Shown here piece by piece: positions 35,401-45,112 of a stretch of 64,000 nt of DNA (positions are counted from its first letter, which is position 1; each line of letters opens with the position of its first letter). The stretch comes from Echinarachnius parma (taxonomy: Eukaryota > Echinodermata > Echinoidea > Clypeasteroida > Echinarachniidae). The notes under the pieces are model-generated. The model did not search any database. It was not told where the DNA came from and worked only from the letters and a program-made list of their open reading frames with translations. Where the stretch lies: NCBI GenBank assembly GCA_037951105.1, contig JBAMJV010009070.1, positions 1-64,000 of the forward strand, in the 5' to 3' direction. Position numbers and translations under genes: made by a program.

Positions 35401-36693
35401 GACGAAGATGGGGACTATTACGATGAAGGAGAAGAGGATGATCTCGATGCTGACAGCAGTAGATATTATAACGAGTTCATTCGTGACAGTGAATATAGTG
35501 AAAAGGTTGAGGATGGAAATGATGAAGGTAGTTATTCTGGCAGTTATACTAACAGCGATGACTTGTTTGGTGAAGCCGAAACGGCGTCACCAGCAAGAGG
35601 AGAAGGAGATGGTCTTGGTGTGGATAATTCTGCAGATTCTGACCTTCCCATCGATGCCGAACAAGCGGCCGCATCGACGTCACTTCCAACGTCCTCATCA
35701 TCATTCTCAATCAGTGATGCCCAAGAACAAGATCCAGAGGTCAATCTCGATGTGCCAAAAGATGAGGGCACGTTGAACGTTAAAGACGGGTCAGCAGATA
35801 CAGACAATTCAACCGTCGTGCCAACAGTTGAATCGGCGACAAAAGATGAACTGACGTCTGAATATGTAGACGCGTCAAAGGCTACAGACGCATCAGCGTT
35901 AGACAGAGGGCCACTAATTCTGAACACAGCGAATGTTGATAAAGCACCTGCACTGCTTCAGGAAACATCGGAGGCTAAAATGATCTCCACACCAAGTCAG
36001 AAAACGCAGAAAGTTGATGAAGTGTCTATATCGAGTCAACCTTTGTCGATGGAAGAAATCGCCAAAAAACCGCGTTCACCTGGAGACGGCTCGCCAGTAC
36101 CTTCGTTTGCTCCCGAATCCAACGTCACCACCGGCGCCCAAAATTCACCACAGAGGCGCGTGCCACCAAGAATCCCACTGCGGGTAGATTCCAGGCTAAG
36201 TTTGGGCATTATCAATCCCGTGATGCCGGTCTCTAGATCAGTTAGTGTTGACGTCAGCGACTCAATAAACCAGTGTCCGGTTCAACCGCGCCAACGCGCT
36301 AGCACGGCAACGAACATGTCGAAGCCGCAGCCAAAACCACGAAAGAACGTGTCGATGGCGCCCAGACCCGCTCCGCGCGCGCGCGCTAATACGTACGGAA
36401 GTCGTGGTAAAGCGCACACAACCATGACAACGGACACCCGTCACGCATCAATGCGCTTCGAGCGCATCACGGATTTCCCGGAGGACCTGGTCGGCTTGAC
36501 CATAGACGACATGTGCGCGGCTCTGTGCCTGCTGAACCTGGGAGAGTATGAGGGAAGCATCCAGGAGCAGAACATTGACGGAGAGATGGCTAAAGAACTG
36601 TCTGAGGACATGATGAAGGCTGACCTTGGCATGAGTGGACTGGCAGCCAAGAAGTGGATGAGATTCATCCATCATAACTGGAGGCCGATGTAG
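26265..36693 (+). CDS. GAREM-like: Gene A: GAREM-like CABIT-SAM adaptor
   Basis: Six-exon model with GT-AG junctions throughout: 26265-26417, 27736-27853, 31958-32170, 32783-32950, 33752-33900, 35107-36693. Phases are compatible and the predicted protein is about 795 residues, close to the usual GAREM length. Residues 1-267 form a CABIT-type region (RDVMWSDRVYRLRELPEY, then HWSFPVHIGAKFDI). The last exon holds an acidic segment with two pYxN motifs, a proline/basic segment and a C-terminal SAM domain ending HHNWRPM. GAREM proteins couple receptor tyrosine kinases to GRB2 and MAPK signalling at the membrane; that role here is inferred from domain order. The start ATG (MADYRLLRDVMW) matches that of gene B (MTEIDYRRVREVMW). 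An acceptor at 26194 implies an upstream untranslated exon. THEMIS also has CABIT domains but no SAM. Introns hold decayed exon copies and many MITEs. Confidence 0.8.
26531..27545 (+). repeat. Tandem decayed copies of exon 1 in intron 1
   Basis: Copies lie at about 26579-26697, 26787-26882, 26976-27075, 27168-27272 and 27414-27545, with a half copy at 26531-26578. All keep versions of CTCCGGGAATTGCC, GTACCACGGATTCCCGATG and GGAAAGGAATCGCA. Decay rises downstream: the first copy keeps an intact frame and a GAG|GTGAGT donor, while later copies have deletions and frame breaks. Intron words such as CCTTCTCGATTA are copied too, so the duplicated unit was exon plus flank. Confidence 0.9.
27519..27720. 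repeat. ~103-bp tandem duplication before exon 2
   Basis: CACACGCCTAAATTGTCCAC, CAATGTCAAA and GTCAGGTTTTAAAAAATCAT occur twice, from about 27530 and 27622, the first of which continues the last exon 1 copy. Confidence 0.8.
27736..27853 (+). CDS. Gene A exon 2
   Basis: 118 bp between CGTTTCAG and GTAAGA. It encodes LRLDGVERQRRIIAVDSR and HWSFPVHIGAKFDIKDKK. Length and phase are identical to gene B exon 2 (54902-55019). Confidence 0.85.
27886..28227. mobile_element. MITE family 3 partial copy in intron 2
   Basis: Shares TTTTCTTCATAGTCACAC, CAGAGTGCGTTGTCAATTTG, AAAGAGCCATAGTTTTCTTA and the end GGATTTCATTGTCCTTTAA with the complete copy at 23532-24096. The left half is missing. Confidence 0.8.
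28339..28369. repeat. T15-G16 homopolymer junction
   Basis: A run of about 15 T passes directly into a run of about 16 G in intron 2. Confidence 0.9.
28425..28800. repeat. Interspersed repeat with ATGGCGGCC words
   Basis: Contains GTCCAAAATGGCGGCCATCT, GGGTCCAATATGGCCACC and AAGATGGTGGCCGATA. A related stretch at 30035-30240 shares CCACAGTTGTAATGT/CTACAGTTTTAATGT, CCCCACrnTTTnAGG and the ATGGCG words. Probably an old transposon; the ends are not resolved. Confidence 0.5.
28881..29274. mobile_element. MITE family 1 (copy g) in intron 2
   Basis: It runs from TAAAAGGGATCTAGTATTAA to GTTACTAGATCCCTTTAA with the full family 1 interior. Confidence 0.85.
29275..29720. repeat. Segment also present at 31200-31680
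   Basis: Shared words in order: ATAAATGAGCACAATCCAAAG, CTTTCTATTTAGACAGGAAA, CGCAAACCGCTCTTTCAA, ATTGATTTAATAACGAG and GTAGCATGGGACAGG, running into a half copy of MITE family 1. The second copy has a 27-bp extra repeat of CAACTTTCTATTTA. Confidence 0.85.
29716..29995. mobile_element. MITE family 1 (half copy, inverted)
   Basis: From ATGTCCATTGAGTAATGTG to GTTACTAGATCCCTTTAA. It abuts the opposite-facing half copy at 29520-29720, making a head-to-head composite. Confidence 0.75.
30250..30694. other. Intron 2 spacer, nothing supported
   Basis: GC-richer words near 30340-30480 and a short TTAAAGGGACTTGAGAG stretch at 30497. TCCTAGCAGAATCTTC at 30536 recurs at 57252, so an unresolved repeat is likely. 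Confidence 0.35.
30695..31084. mobile_element. MITE family 1 (copy i, complete)
   Basis: It runs from TTAAAGGGACTTAGTAACAT to GTTACTAGATCCCTTTAA, the best-preserved copy in the window, in gene A intron 2. Confidence 0.9.
31200..31753. mobile_element. Second copy of 29275-29720 plus MITE family 1 half
   Basis: It matches 29275-29720 over about 450 bp, then continues through ACATGTCAACAAAGTTACTA to a modified end GTCGATCCCTATAA. Confidence 0.75.
31958..32170 (+). CDS. Gene A exon 3
   Basis: 213 bp, phase 1 at both ends, acceptor CCACGGTAG with a weak pyrimidine tract, donor GAAG|GTATGT. It encodes MYMSEMVGDSKLPKN, FRFAEKDVMQLKINGED and IGIFKANRITE. The MYMSEM start is shared with three gene B copies. 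Confidence 0.85.
32250..32537 (+). repeat. Two decayed copies of exon 3
   Basis: At 32250-32355 (TGAGAATCAATGGAGTGGAT, CACAAGACATCGAGTGG, donor GAAG|GTAAG kept) and 32406-32535 (GCTGAAGATCAACGGTGAAG, CAGTGCAAAGATGTCAT). Both lack the 5' part of the exon and carry frame breaks. Confidence 0.9.
32783..32950 (+). CDS. Gene A exon 4
   Basis: 168 bp, phase 1 at both ends, acceptor CTCCTTACAG, donor TCAG|GTACGG. It encodes HVVFLPAYMDMEVTVATM and FWEEYMDAMTSDIKTKIN. No tandem copies seen, unlike its neighbours. The gene B counterpart (56964-57133) is broken. Confidence 0.85.
33001..33410. repeat. Poly-G/poly-C tracts with ~170-bp tandem duplication
   Basis: G26 at 33001-33026 and C27 at 33246-33272. 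Between and after them two related units carry GGTCTCGGCCTCGAAAATTT, TTTTCTACGGACA, TACAGGA.TCTCAACCAA and CCAATGGTCTTGGTCTCGG. Lies in gene A intron 4. Confidence 0.8.
33752..33900 (+). CDS. Gene A exon 5
   Basis: 149 bp, entering in phase 1 and leaving in phase 0, acceptor CCTTGCCAG, donor ACG|GTATGT. It encodes ILIYEFPKKRSRPKSVS, QVPTMIVTIGGIMKKRPV. Gene B exon 5 (58387-58595) is 60 bp longer. Confidence 0.85.
34025..34968 (+). repeat. Four decayed copies of exon 5 in intron 5
   Basis: Copies at about 34025-34123, 34210-34300, 34398-34424 continuing at 34743-34775 (split by a MITE), and 34880-34968. Each keeps CACCATCGGGGG and a CAGTTCCTCCCGTCAG-like end; intron words TCCATGATATTCGGAGGTTC are copied with them. 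The last copy has both an AG acceptor (CTTTACACCCAG) and a GT donor, but its 83-bp length would break the frame. Confidence 0.9.
34425..34742. mobile_element. GGGGGTGTTTCACA MITE inside an exon 5 copy
   Basis: The ends are GGGGGTGTTTCACAAAGATT and AGATCTTTGTGAAACAACCC, inverted. Next to each end, AAGTTGAACTTA-type palindromic words repeat (TAACTCTAAGTTG, TTAGAGTAAAGTTCAACTTA). It splits the third exon 5 copy, so it is younger than that duplication. Confidence 0.85.
35107..36693 (+). CDS. Gene A exon 6 (acidic, Pro-rich and SAM regions)
   Basis: The acceptor TTTTCTGCAG precedes 35107, and 528 codons plus TAG follow in phase 0 from exon 5. In order: a charged helix (LTDDELRVAKHRRMLLMMLE), an acidic stretch, pYxN motifs RYYNEF (35461) and SYTNSD (35542), a long Ser/Thr/Asp-rich low-complexity region, basic proline motifs (KPQPKPRKN, MAPRPAPRAR) and the SAM domain from about 36460 (FPEDLVGLTIDD to FIHHNWRPM). 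GRB2 SH2 domains prefer pYxN and its SH3 domains prefer basic proline motifs, so GRB2 is the expected partner; not shown by sequence alone. The frame is also open upstream to 34888, but that part is intron. Confidence 0.88.
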   Translation, partial: ATPDQVQDVTETERAEEEEQNEPKETPMETLRNSLYIDDEGLTDDELRVAKHRRMLLMMLEQEEERETDGIPQPWQQREAGGVDSRVETAEQAEGGGGDEDGDYYDEGEEDDLDADSSRYYNEFIRDSEYSEKVEDGNDEGSYSGSYTNSDDLFGEAETASPARGEGDGLGVDNSADSDLPIDAEQAAASTSLPTSSSSFSISDAQEQDPEVNLDVPKDEGTLNVKDGSADTDNSTVVPTVESATKDELTSEYVDASKATDASALDRGPLILNTANVDKAPALLQETSEAKMISTPSQKTQKVDEVSISSQPLSMEEIAKKPRSPGDGSPVPSFAPESNVTTGAQNSPQRRVPPRIPLRVDSRLSLGIINPVMPVSRSVSVDVSDSINQCPVQPRQRASTATNMSKPQPKPRKNVSMAPRPAPRARANTYGSRGKAHTTMTTDTRHASMRFERITDFPEDLVGLTIDDMCAALCLLNLGEYEGSIQEQNIDGEMAKELSEDMMKADLGMSGLAAKKWMRFIHHNWRPM

Positions 36694-36950
36694 GATTCAA
36701 CCGAATAATAATAGCCGAAACAATGCCGAACTTAACCGAACAATCTAGGTCTTGACCGAATAAAACAGCTCTTATCTGTACAATCCAGGTCTTAACCGAC
36801 CCATGTCGTTTTTAACCGAATAACCTATTGGTATTAACCGGACAGTGTAGGTCTTATCTGAGCAATGTCGTACATCTTTTACCAACGCCCCTCGTATATC
36901 TTTATCAATGCGTGAAGGTCTGAACCGAACCACTGTATCTTTATGTAATA
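36694..36950 (+). repeat. 3' flank of gene A with ~20-bp minisatellite
   Basis: About seven units of CTTAACCGAACAATCTAGGT-like sequence (36731-36870) follow the stop codon. A possible poly-A signal AATAAA is at 36759-36764, within a unit. Confidence 0.75.
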
Positions 36951-37661
36951 ATTAAAAGGTCTCACATAACCGCCGCAATTCTCGCACTCTTCAGGACGGT
37001 GTAGGCATCAAAGAAACAAACTCGCACCCAACAGCCAAAGTAGTAGGCAGTATAATCGGACAGTTTCCAGAGACTTTAAAGGTAGTTCAGATTCGTCAAA
37101 TCAGATGCGCGGCGCCATCTTGCGTACGCGTTACGCACGGTGCGTGATACACGTTAGCTCAGTGTCATGCGGTGCGCGCAAACTAGCCTAGTTCAAAATG
37201 GCGACCCGCTGTGTAGCATCCCCACGCTTGATGCTCTTTAAGATACATATCACGCATGCTCTCTTCAAACGTCATGATGGCAGATTTAGGAATGAATGGA
37301 CTCGCCGTTATCACGACAGTACTGGAGCCCTGATGTATGTCTACTAGCAGTTCTTGAACCACTGCAGAAACCGCTGCGATGAGAATTTGTACTAATATAA
37401 ACTTGTGGTGTATGATTATTGCACATATACTTGAAACATTAAATGATTGTCAACTATTCAATGATTGAAACATGAGAAAGAAATTCTTTTTTTTTTAACT
37501 TTCAGATATCATCAAAACTTCTGCACAAAATGATAAGCTTTTATGTCATACAAAATTTCCCCTCCATTTTTAGGAAAATGAATCAAAGAATGAACACAAA
37601 TTTGTTTATTTTGAAATGTTTTACTGTTGTATATCATTGTCTCACGCGACTAGTGTAGGTC
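36951..37661. other. Intergenic, no gene seen
   Basis: Contains GTAGTTCAGATTCGTCAAAT then GCGCGGCGCCATCTTGCGTA near 37090-37130; a related stretch is at 53175-53235 (GCGCGGTGCCATCTTGC), suggesting an unresolved dispersed repeat. Confidence 0.45.
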
Positions 37662-37868
37662 TAAAACCCGGCGCAGACAGAGCCGACTCGACCCGATCTG
37701 ACTGGTTTTCAGTCGCATCGGCTCGGTGTGCGTTGCCTCAAGACTCCGATTATGCCAGTCGGAAGCCAATAGGGCCCGATTCAAAATGTTGAATCGGCCG
37801 CGTCTGAATCGGACCGACTATGGCTTTCAGTCTGGTCGGGTCGTGTCGGCTCTCCTGCGCCGGGCTTA
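37662..37868. mobile_element. GTCGGGTCGAGTCGG word-MITE (copy 1)
   Basis: The ends are TAAAACCCGGCGCAG and CTGCGCCGGGCTTA. The interior is almost entirely variants of AGCCGACTCGACCCGATC and its complement, with ACTGGTTTTCAGTC. Other copies are at 57745-57951 and 60800-61030. The breakpoint of the 3.37-kb duplication (37753) falls inside this copy. Confidence 0.85.
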
Positions 37869-39465
37869 AAGCAACCTGACTTTTACTACAGTAGATAGTA
37901 GACAATTATTTCAAAGAATTAAGATTATTATGATTCCATGCGGACTGCGTGTAAGTAGCACAAGATGTAAATGTTTTCAACGATGAGGGCAGACAATTTC
38001 AGACGGACCTTTCCATGTGAGGACTGGCCGTCATCACAACCGTAGACCAATTGAGGACTAGGTCTCAAACTGCTCAAAATACTAATGAATCTGGTAAATT
38101 GTCATGTTGTTGCCATCTTTTTCTTGATTTATTACCGTCGTTTGTCATGTTCGTGGGTCAAATTGTCATATTCCAACTACATACATGCACTTTATTCGGC
38201 TTGAAATTACAAGTATAACAATACAATACAAATGTATTTTTTTCAATCATGCTGCATCAGTCATGTGTATGATTCATAGAATCGATAGTAGGTGTATAGA
38301 GATTGTCCTAGTAATCTCATTTATACACAACAATTGTTTGTAGACAATACTTGCTGAAACCCGCTGAAGTAGAATCTAATAACATGTAATAGGGATGAGT
38401 CCGAATAGAAACTTATCCACTGCAATAATTGTATATAATAATCTTGAAAGCATTTTTTTTATTTTTATTTTTTTTATTTTATACTTATACTTATCTATTC
38501 AATTAGCCTGTTCCATATAAATACAATGGTATACTATGAATCCACTTTGCAAACATTACATGTTCCCATGTCGGGCAAGCCTCTTGGAACATCTACGGTT
38601 GCTAAGAACACATTTATATATTGAAAATGTTAGAAAATTAGTCTACCTTGGCAATGTTTGCTGTATTTATTCTTAACTTGCATCCTAATTTACCAAAAAG
38701 GCGGATCCCTCAGATTTTTTAACAAATATTTATTCAGACATGTATGACTAGATCTATATCATTGTATATCATGGCGCGTTCGTAAATGCATGAACAATGT
38801 TTACTCACAACAAATATGTACTGCATGAAAATATTTACTATATTTTGCATAATGTAAAGTATGTCAAAGTCAAGAGGCTGCACACCTGGGGTGTTGCAAC
38901 AAATATCTATTTCAAGACATAAATATGAAAGTCTCTCTAAAGTATAATGATGGTTTTGAGAATTGTGTGTAGAAATAGCTCTTGTTGAAACCCCTTGGCT
39001 TTATATTCATAAGAGCGCACTGTCTATTTGTAAAAAATTGAGCTAAATTAGCAAGACCGGGTTTTCTTAGTCTCCAACTACGGTTATCTACAAAAGCATG
39101 TATTCCTAGTTGACATCTAACATAATCTCTAGTTGCACACTTAACCCAGGCATATAAAAATAGACTATGAAGGGAACCAAGCGAGTGTGGTTTTATGAGT
39201 GTGGGCCCAGGCGCCCCAGACAAAGAGACCGCTGGAAAGGGCGGGGAATCATGACTGTTGGATTGAAAGTCATAATTAAAGTCGAGTCAAAATATAAATA
39301 CTCTGAACGACTGAGTTGACCTCAGTTTGACATAATTATAATAAAATGATGAATCCATTCCTGGATATAATTATTTGTGATTCTGCTCGTTTGTTTGTTA
39401 GTGGGAAACAAAAGGGAGTGGAGTGGAGAAAAATAATAGGATATGATGATGATGCTTTGGATGAT

Positions 39466-39473
39466 GTTGTTGT

Positions 39474-39521
<48 letters not shown>

Positions 39522-39640
39522 CGATGATGATGATGGAGATAATGATGATGATGATGATGATGATCATCATGATGATGATCATGATCATGATCATGATCAT
39601 GATCATGATCCTTAGGAGGAGGAGGAGGAGGAGGAGAAAA
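39466..39640. repeat. GAT/GATCAT microsatellite (unit 1)
   Basis: GAT repeats, then ATGATC repeats, then a GGA run. Poly-Asp, poly-Met and poly-Ile frames here are artefacts. The unit 2 copy is at 42836-43010. Confidence 0.95.
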
Positions 39641-40141
39641 TGATAGAGCTGGTGATGATGATAGTTAGGAGGAGACAATGATACAATATTTGTATCAATT
39701 TAAATATATAGTTTGCTGTTACGAATTAATTGTTCAATATTTGAGAATCCATTTAAGGGAAAACGATTAAAGGTAATAAAGAAAATAAATCTGACACTTT
39801 TATAAAGCATTTATCAAATAATGAAGGGAATGATTTAACTAGGTTGACCAGCAACCCTTCATCCTTCATTACTGTTTACAAAAACCTCAAACTCTCCTAT
39901 TTGACAACCTGTTTACATTATGTTATGTCCTTTGTACTAACGTTTCCTCGAAATAGTATTTCCAATGTCTCACCTCCGTTGTGGTATTCCAATGAAATAT
40001 ATTTGTTTTCGTAAATAATATAATTATAAACCGATCATAATCAATGAATCATCCATTTCACACTATTTGTATGCATATCTGTAGATTTCCCACGTTCTAT
40101 CTGAACCTCCTAACAACAATTTGAAATAGAGTTCATGATAT

Positions 40142-40321
40142 ACAGTCAAACCTGTCTTAGTGGCCACCTGTCTATATCAGCCAACCTGCCTATAGTGGCC
40201 ACTAAACATGATCCCCTGCAGAGAAAAACAATGGAATGAACCTGTCTATAGAGGTCACCTGTCTACATTGGCCACTTGTCTTACTTCCCTTCGGAGGTCA
40301 CTATACACACTGTTTGACTGC
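40142..40321. mobile_element. CAGTCAAACCTGTC MITE (unit 1)
   Basis: It begins TACAGTCAAACCTGTC and ends ACTGTTTGACTGCA. Words GTGGCCACCTGTCTAT recur in both orientations. It resembles small mariner/Tc1-type elements. Copied at 43512-43691 in unit 2. Confidence 0.65.
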
Positions 40322-40758
40322 ACTGTTAAATGAATACAGAGTGAGTCACATCCGTTTACGAAGGATAACTGTTATTTATAATTTTAGGGAAACTATAACA
40401 AATTACCCAATATTCACACCATTCTTTAACTCTCAAAAGCATTGGATATCAAACGTGTTCTATTGACCACATCGACACGTTATTTCAAGCATGTTGAACA
40501 TGCACAGTTTGTCGTGGCCATGATTACGATCGAGTTTATTTTTGTCATCTTGTGAACGCATAGCGCACAGTGCGTAATACACACTGGTTCAGACAGCATT
40601 TTTCATTTCATTTCCATTTTTATTTCACTCGTAAAAATGCAAAAAATACAATTGAAACACAAATAACGACTGAACACATACTAAAATAATTTATATACAT
40701 AATGAGAAGTATAAAAGGGGTACATTTTTGAGTGGGTAAGGGAACATGTATGTCAAAG

Positions 40759-41119
40759 TTAAAGGGATAGTTGAGTTTTGGTAGAGAGGGCGCTACACAA
40801 AATAAATTTGTGTGAGATACTGAAAAACTGAGTTTAAAATTGAAAGAGCATACAATTTTAATGGCAGAACAAACTTTTTTGATCAAAATCGGTTCAGAAA
40901 CGGCTGAAATATCTATAAACATAACCATTTGTAATAAATGTGGGGCCCCACAAGTATTCGAGAATTTTGAACCAGCCGTTAACATTCGTTTTAAAATGCT
41001 TCCTCTTTTCAGAAGTTTTCAATAAGGTTTTTAGATAGTTGTTGATTATCTCTCTATCTAATCACTATTTCAACAAAACATCACATGCACAATATTTTAT
41101 TTTAAATGGTTTAAACAAG
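40759..41119. mobile_element. MITE family 2, cut by the duplication junction
   Basis: It starts TTAAAGGGATAGTTGAGTTT and stops at TTTAAACAAG|TGC, where unit 2 begins. The intact version follows unit 2 at 44129-44699. Confidence 0.9.
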
Positions 41120-42840
41120 TGCCAGTCGGAAGCCAATAGGGCCCGATTCAAAATGTTGAATCGGCCGCGTCTGAATCGGACCGACTATGGCTTTCAGTCT
41201 GGTCGGGTCGTGTCGGCTCTCCTGCGCCGGGCTTAAAGCAACCTGACTTTTACTACAGTAGATAGTAGACAATTATTTCAAAGAATTAAGATTATTATGA
41301 TTCCATGCGGACTGCGTGTAAGTAGCACAAGATGTAAATGTTTTCAACGATGAGGGCAGACAATTTCAGACGGACCTTTCCATGTGAGGACTGGCCGTCA
41401 TCACAACCGTAGACCAATTGAGGACTAGGTCTCAAACTGCTCAAAATACTAATGAATCTGGTAAATTGTCATGTTGTTGCCATCTTTTTCTTGATTTATT
41501 ACCGTCGTTTGTCATGTTCGTGGGTCAAATTGTCATATTCCAACTACATACATGCACTTTATTCGGCTTGAAATTACAAGTATAACAATACAATACAAAT
41601 GTATTTTTTTCAATCATGCTGCATCAGTCATGTGTATGATTCATAGAATCGATAGTAGGTGTATAGAGATTGTCCTAGTAATCTCATTTATACACAACAA
41701 TTGTTTGTAGACAATACTTGCTGAAACCCGCTGAAGTAGAATCTAATAACATGTAATAGGGATGAGTCCGAATAGAAACTTATCCACTGCAATAATTGTA
41801 TATAATAATCTTGAAAGCATTTTTTTTATTTTTATTTTTTTTATTTTATACTTATACTTATCTATTCAATTAGCCTGTTCCATATAAATACAATGGTATA
41901 CTATGAATCCACTTTGCAAACATTACATGTTCCCATGTCGGGCAAGCCTCTTGGAACATCTACGGTTGCTAAGAACACATTTATATATTGAAAATGTTAG
42001 AAAATTAGTCTACCTTGGCAATGTTTGCTGTATTTATTCTTAACTTGCATCCTAATTTACCAAAAAGGCGGATCCCTCAGATTTTTTAACAAATATTTAT
42101 TCAGACATGTATGACTAGATCTATATCATTGTATATCATGGCGCGTTCGTAAATGCATGAACAATGTTTACTCACAACAAATATGTACTGCATGAAAATA
42201 TTTACTATATTTTGCATAATGTAAAGTATGTCAAAGTCAAGAGGCTGCACACCTGGGGTGTTGCAACAAATATCTATTTCAAGACATAAATATGAAAGTC
42301 TCTCTAAAGTATAATGATGGTTTTGAGAATTGTGTGTAGAAATAGCTCTTGTTGAAACCCCTTGGCTTTATATTCATAAGAGCGCACTGTCTATTTGTAA
42401 AAAATTGAGCTAAATTAGCAAGACCGGGTTTTCTTAGTCTCCAACTACGGTTATCTACAAAAGCATGTATTCCTAGTTGACATCTAACATAATCTCTAGT
42501 TGCACACTTAACCCAGGCATATAAAAATAGACTATGAAGGGAACCAAGCGAGTGTGGTTTTATGAGTGTGGGCCCAGGCGCCCCAGACAAAGAGACCGCT
42601 GGAAAGGGCGGGGAATCATGACTGTTGGATTGAAAGTCATAATTAAAGTCGAGTCAAAATATAAATACTCTGAACGACTGAGTTGACCTCAGTTTGACAT
42701 AATTATAATAAAATGATGAATCCATTCCTGGATATAATTATTTGTGATTCTGCTCGTTTGTTTGTTAGTGGGAAACAAAAGGGAGTGGAGTGGAGAAAAA
42801 TAATAGGATATGATGATGATGCTTTGGATGATGTTGTTGT

Positions 42841-42891
<51 letters not shown>

Positions 42892-44489
42892 CGATGATGA
42901 TGATGGAGATAATGATGATGATGATGATGATGATCATCATGATGATGATCATGATCATGATCATGATCATGATCATGATCCTTAGGAGGAGGAGGAGGAG
43001 GAGGAGAAAATGATAGAGCTGGTGATGATGATAGTTAGGAGGAGACAATGATACAATATTTGTATCAATTTAAATATATAGTTTGCTGTTACGAATTAAT
43101 TGTTCAATATTTGAGAATCCATTTAAGGGAAAACGATTAAAGGTAATAAAGAAAATAAATCTGACACTTTTATAAAGCATTTATCAAATAATGAAGGGAA
43201 TGATTTAACTAGGTTGACCAGCAACCCTTCATCCTTCATTACTGTTTACAAAAACCTCAAACTCTCCTATTTGACAACCTGTTTACATTATGTTATGTCC
43301 TTTGTACTAACGTTTCCTCGAAATAGTATTTCCAATGTCTCACCTCCGTTGTGGTATTCCAATGAAATATATTTGTTTTCGTAAATAATATAATTATAAA
43401 CCGATCATAATCAATGAATCATCCATTTCACACTATTTGTATGCATATCTGTAGATTTCCCACGTTCTATCTGAACCTCCTAACAACAATTTGAAATAGA
43501 GTTCATGATATACAGTCAAACCTGTCTTAGTGGCCACCTGTCTATATCAGCCAACCTGCCTATAGTGGCCACTAAACATGATCCCCTGCAGAGAAAAACA
43601 ATGGAATGAACCTGTCTATAGAGGTCACCTGTCTACATTGGCCACTTGTCTTACTTCCCTTCGGAGGTCACTATACACACTGTTTGACTGCACTGTTAAA
43701 TGAATACAGAGTGAGTCACATCCGTTTACGAAGGATAACTGTTATTTATAATTTTAGGGAAACTATAACAAATTACCCAATATTCACACCATTCTTTAAC
43801 TCTCAAAAGCATTGGATATCAAACGTGTTCTATTGACCACATCGACACGTTATTTCAAGCATGTTGAACATGCACAGTTTGTCGTGGCCATGATTACGAT
43901 CGAGTTTATTTTTGTCATCTTGTGAACGCATAGCGCACAGTGCGTAATACACACTGGTTCAGACAGCATTTTTCATTTCATTTCCATTTTTATTTCACTC
44001 GTAAAAATGCAAAAAATACAATTGAAACACAAATAACGACTGAACACATACTAAAATAATTTATATACATAATGAGAAGTATAAAAGGGGTACATTTTTG
44101 AGTGGGTAAGGGAACATGTATGTCAAAGTTAAAGGGATAGTTGAGTTTTGGTAGAGAGGGCGCTACACAAAATAAATTTGTGTGAGATACTGAAAAACTG
44201 AGTTTAAAATTGAAAGAGCATACAATTTTAATGGCAGAACAAACTTTTTTGATCAAAATCGGTTCAGAAACGGCTGAAATATCTATAAACATAACCATTT
44301 GTAATAAATGTGGGGCCCCACAAGTATTCGAGAATTTTGAACCAGCCGTTAACATTCGTTTTAAAATGCTTCCTCTTTTCAGAAGTTTTCAAAAAGGTTT
44401 TTAGATAGTTGTTGATTATCTCTCTATCTAATCACTATTTCAACAAAACATCACATGCACAATATTTTATTTTAAATGGTTTAAACAAG
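41120..44489. repeat. 3.37-kb tandem duplication, unit 2
   Basis: Unit 2 is 3 bp longer than unit 1 because of one extra GAT. It starts within the word-MITE half (GCCAGTCGGAAGCCAATAGG) and runs into the middle of MITE family 2. Confidence 0.95.
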
Positions 44490-44699
44490 TGCATTTTTTG
44501 AAAGCGCCCTCTTTAGTTTAAACAGCTCTTTTTGAATGATAACAGGCTTTTTACTTAGTCGTTTGTAATTTTTGTTATTCCTTTTGAGCATGGTGGAGTT
44601 ATAACTATTAGTTTGTAATATAATGGTGCAGGTTTTGGATACTAAAATTCAGTTTGACTAAAACTGTACTCTCTTTACCAGAACTCAACTATCCCTATT
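44129..44699. mobile_element. MITE family 2 (complete)
   Basis: The ends are TTAAAGGGATAGTTGAGTTT and AGAACTCAACTATCCCTATT. It supplies the ancestral sequence across the duplication junction, because its interior is uninterrupted at 44490. Confidence 0.9.
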
Positions 44700-44964
44700 A
44701 TACAAGAGAAGGCATTGTAAGATATTGTTTTAAGTTACGTTTAAAAGAATTCAATGAACACAATTTGTATATATATTCAGGAAGCGAATTCCAAAGTATT
44801 GGACCATTAAAGAAAAATGGATATATGAGATAGAGTAGTTCGTATTTGAGGTAAATCAAAATTTGCGTCATTTCTAGTGGCATAATTATATGAGTATTAC
44901 AATATTTGTATAGAAATAGTAACATGTTCGTAAACTTGTATAATAATAATAAATTAATAATAAC

Positions 44965-45047
<83 letters not shown>

Positions 45048-45112
45048 TAATAATAATAATAATAATAATAGTAATACATGTAATAATAATAATAATAATA
45101 ATAATAATGGTG
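44700..45112 (-). mobile_element. LINE ORF C-terminus plus AAT microsatellite
   Basis: On the minus strand 44705-44815 reads GPILWNSLPEYIYKL then LNSFKRNLKQYL, a LINE ORF2 end. An AAT microsatellite follows at 44945-45108. Confidence 0.7.

Larger units (their letters stand above)
37753..41119. repeat. 3.37-kb tandem duplication, unit 1
   Basis: Unit 1 matches 41120-44489 in order and orientation. By eye the only differences are one GAT repeat step in the microsatellite near 39480 and T/A at 41023 versus 44393. The three breakpoints share TGC (37753, 41120, 44490). No gene inside: GAT/GATC microsatellite (39466-39612), a CAGTCAAAC MITE (40142-40321) and a truncated family 2 MITE (40759-41119). 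Confidence 0.95.

Noticed and set aside
38912..39223. 103-residue minus-strand frame duplicated exactly at 42279-42590
   Set aside because: Identical only because the whole 3.37-kb block is duplicated. One segment (RSWRLRKPGLANLAQFF) could be a worn retroelement piece, but I cannot support a gene.
39346..39678. Poly-Asp, poly-Met and poly-Ile frames (and their copies at 42689-43048)
   Set aside because: GAT/ATGATC microsatellite; all frames are open because the repeat lacks stops.
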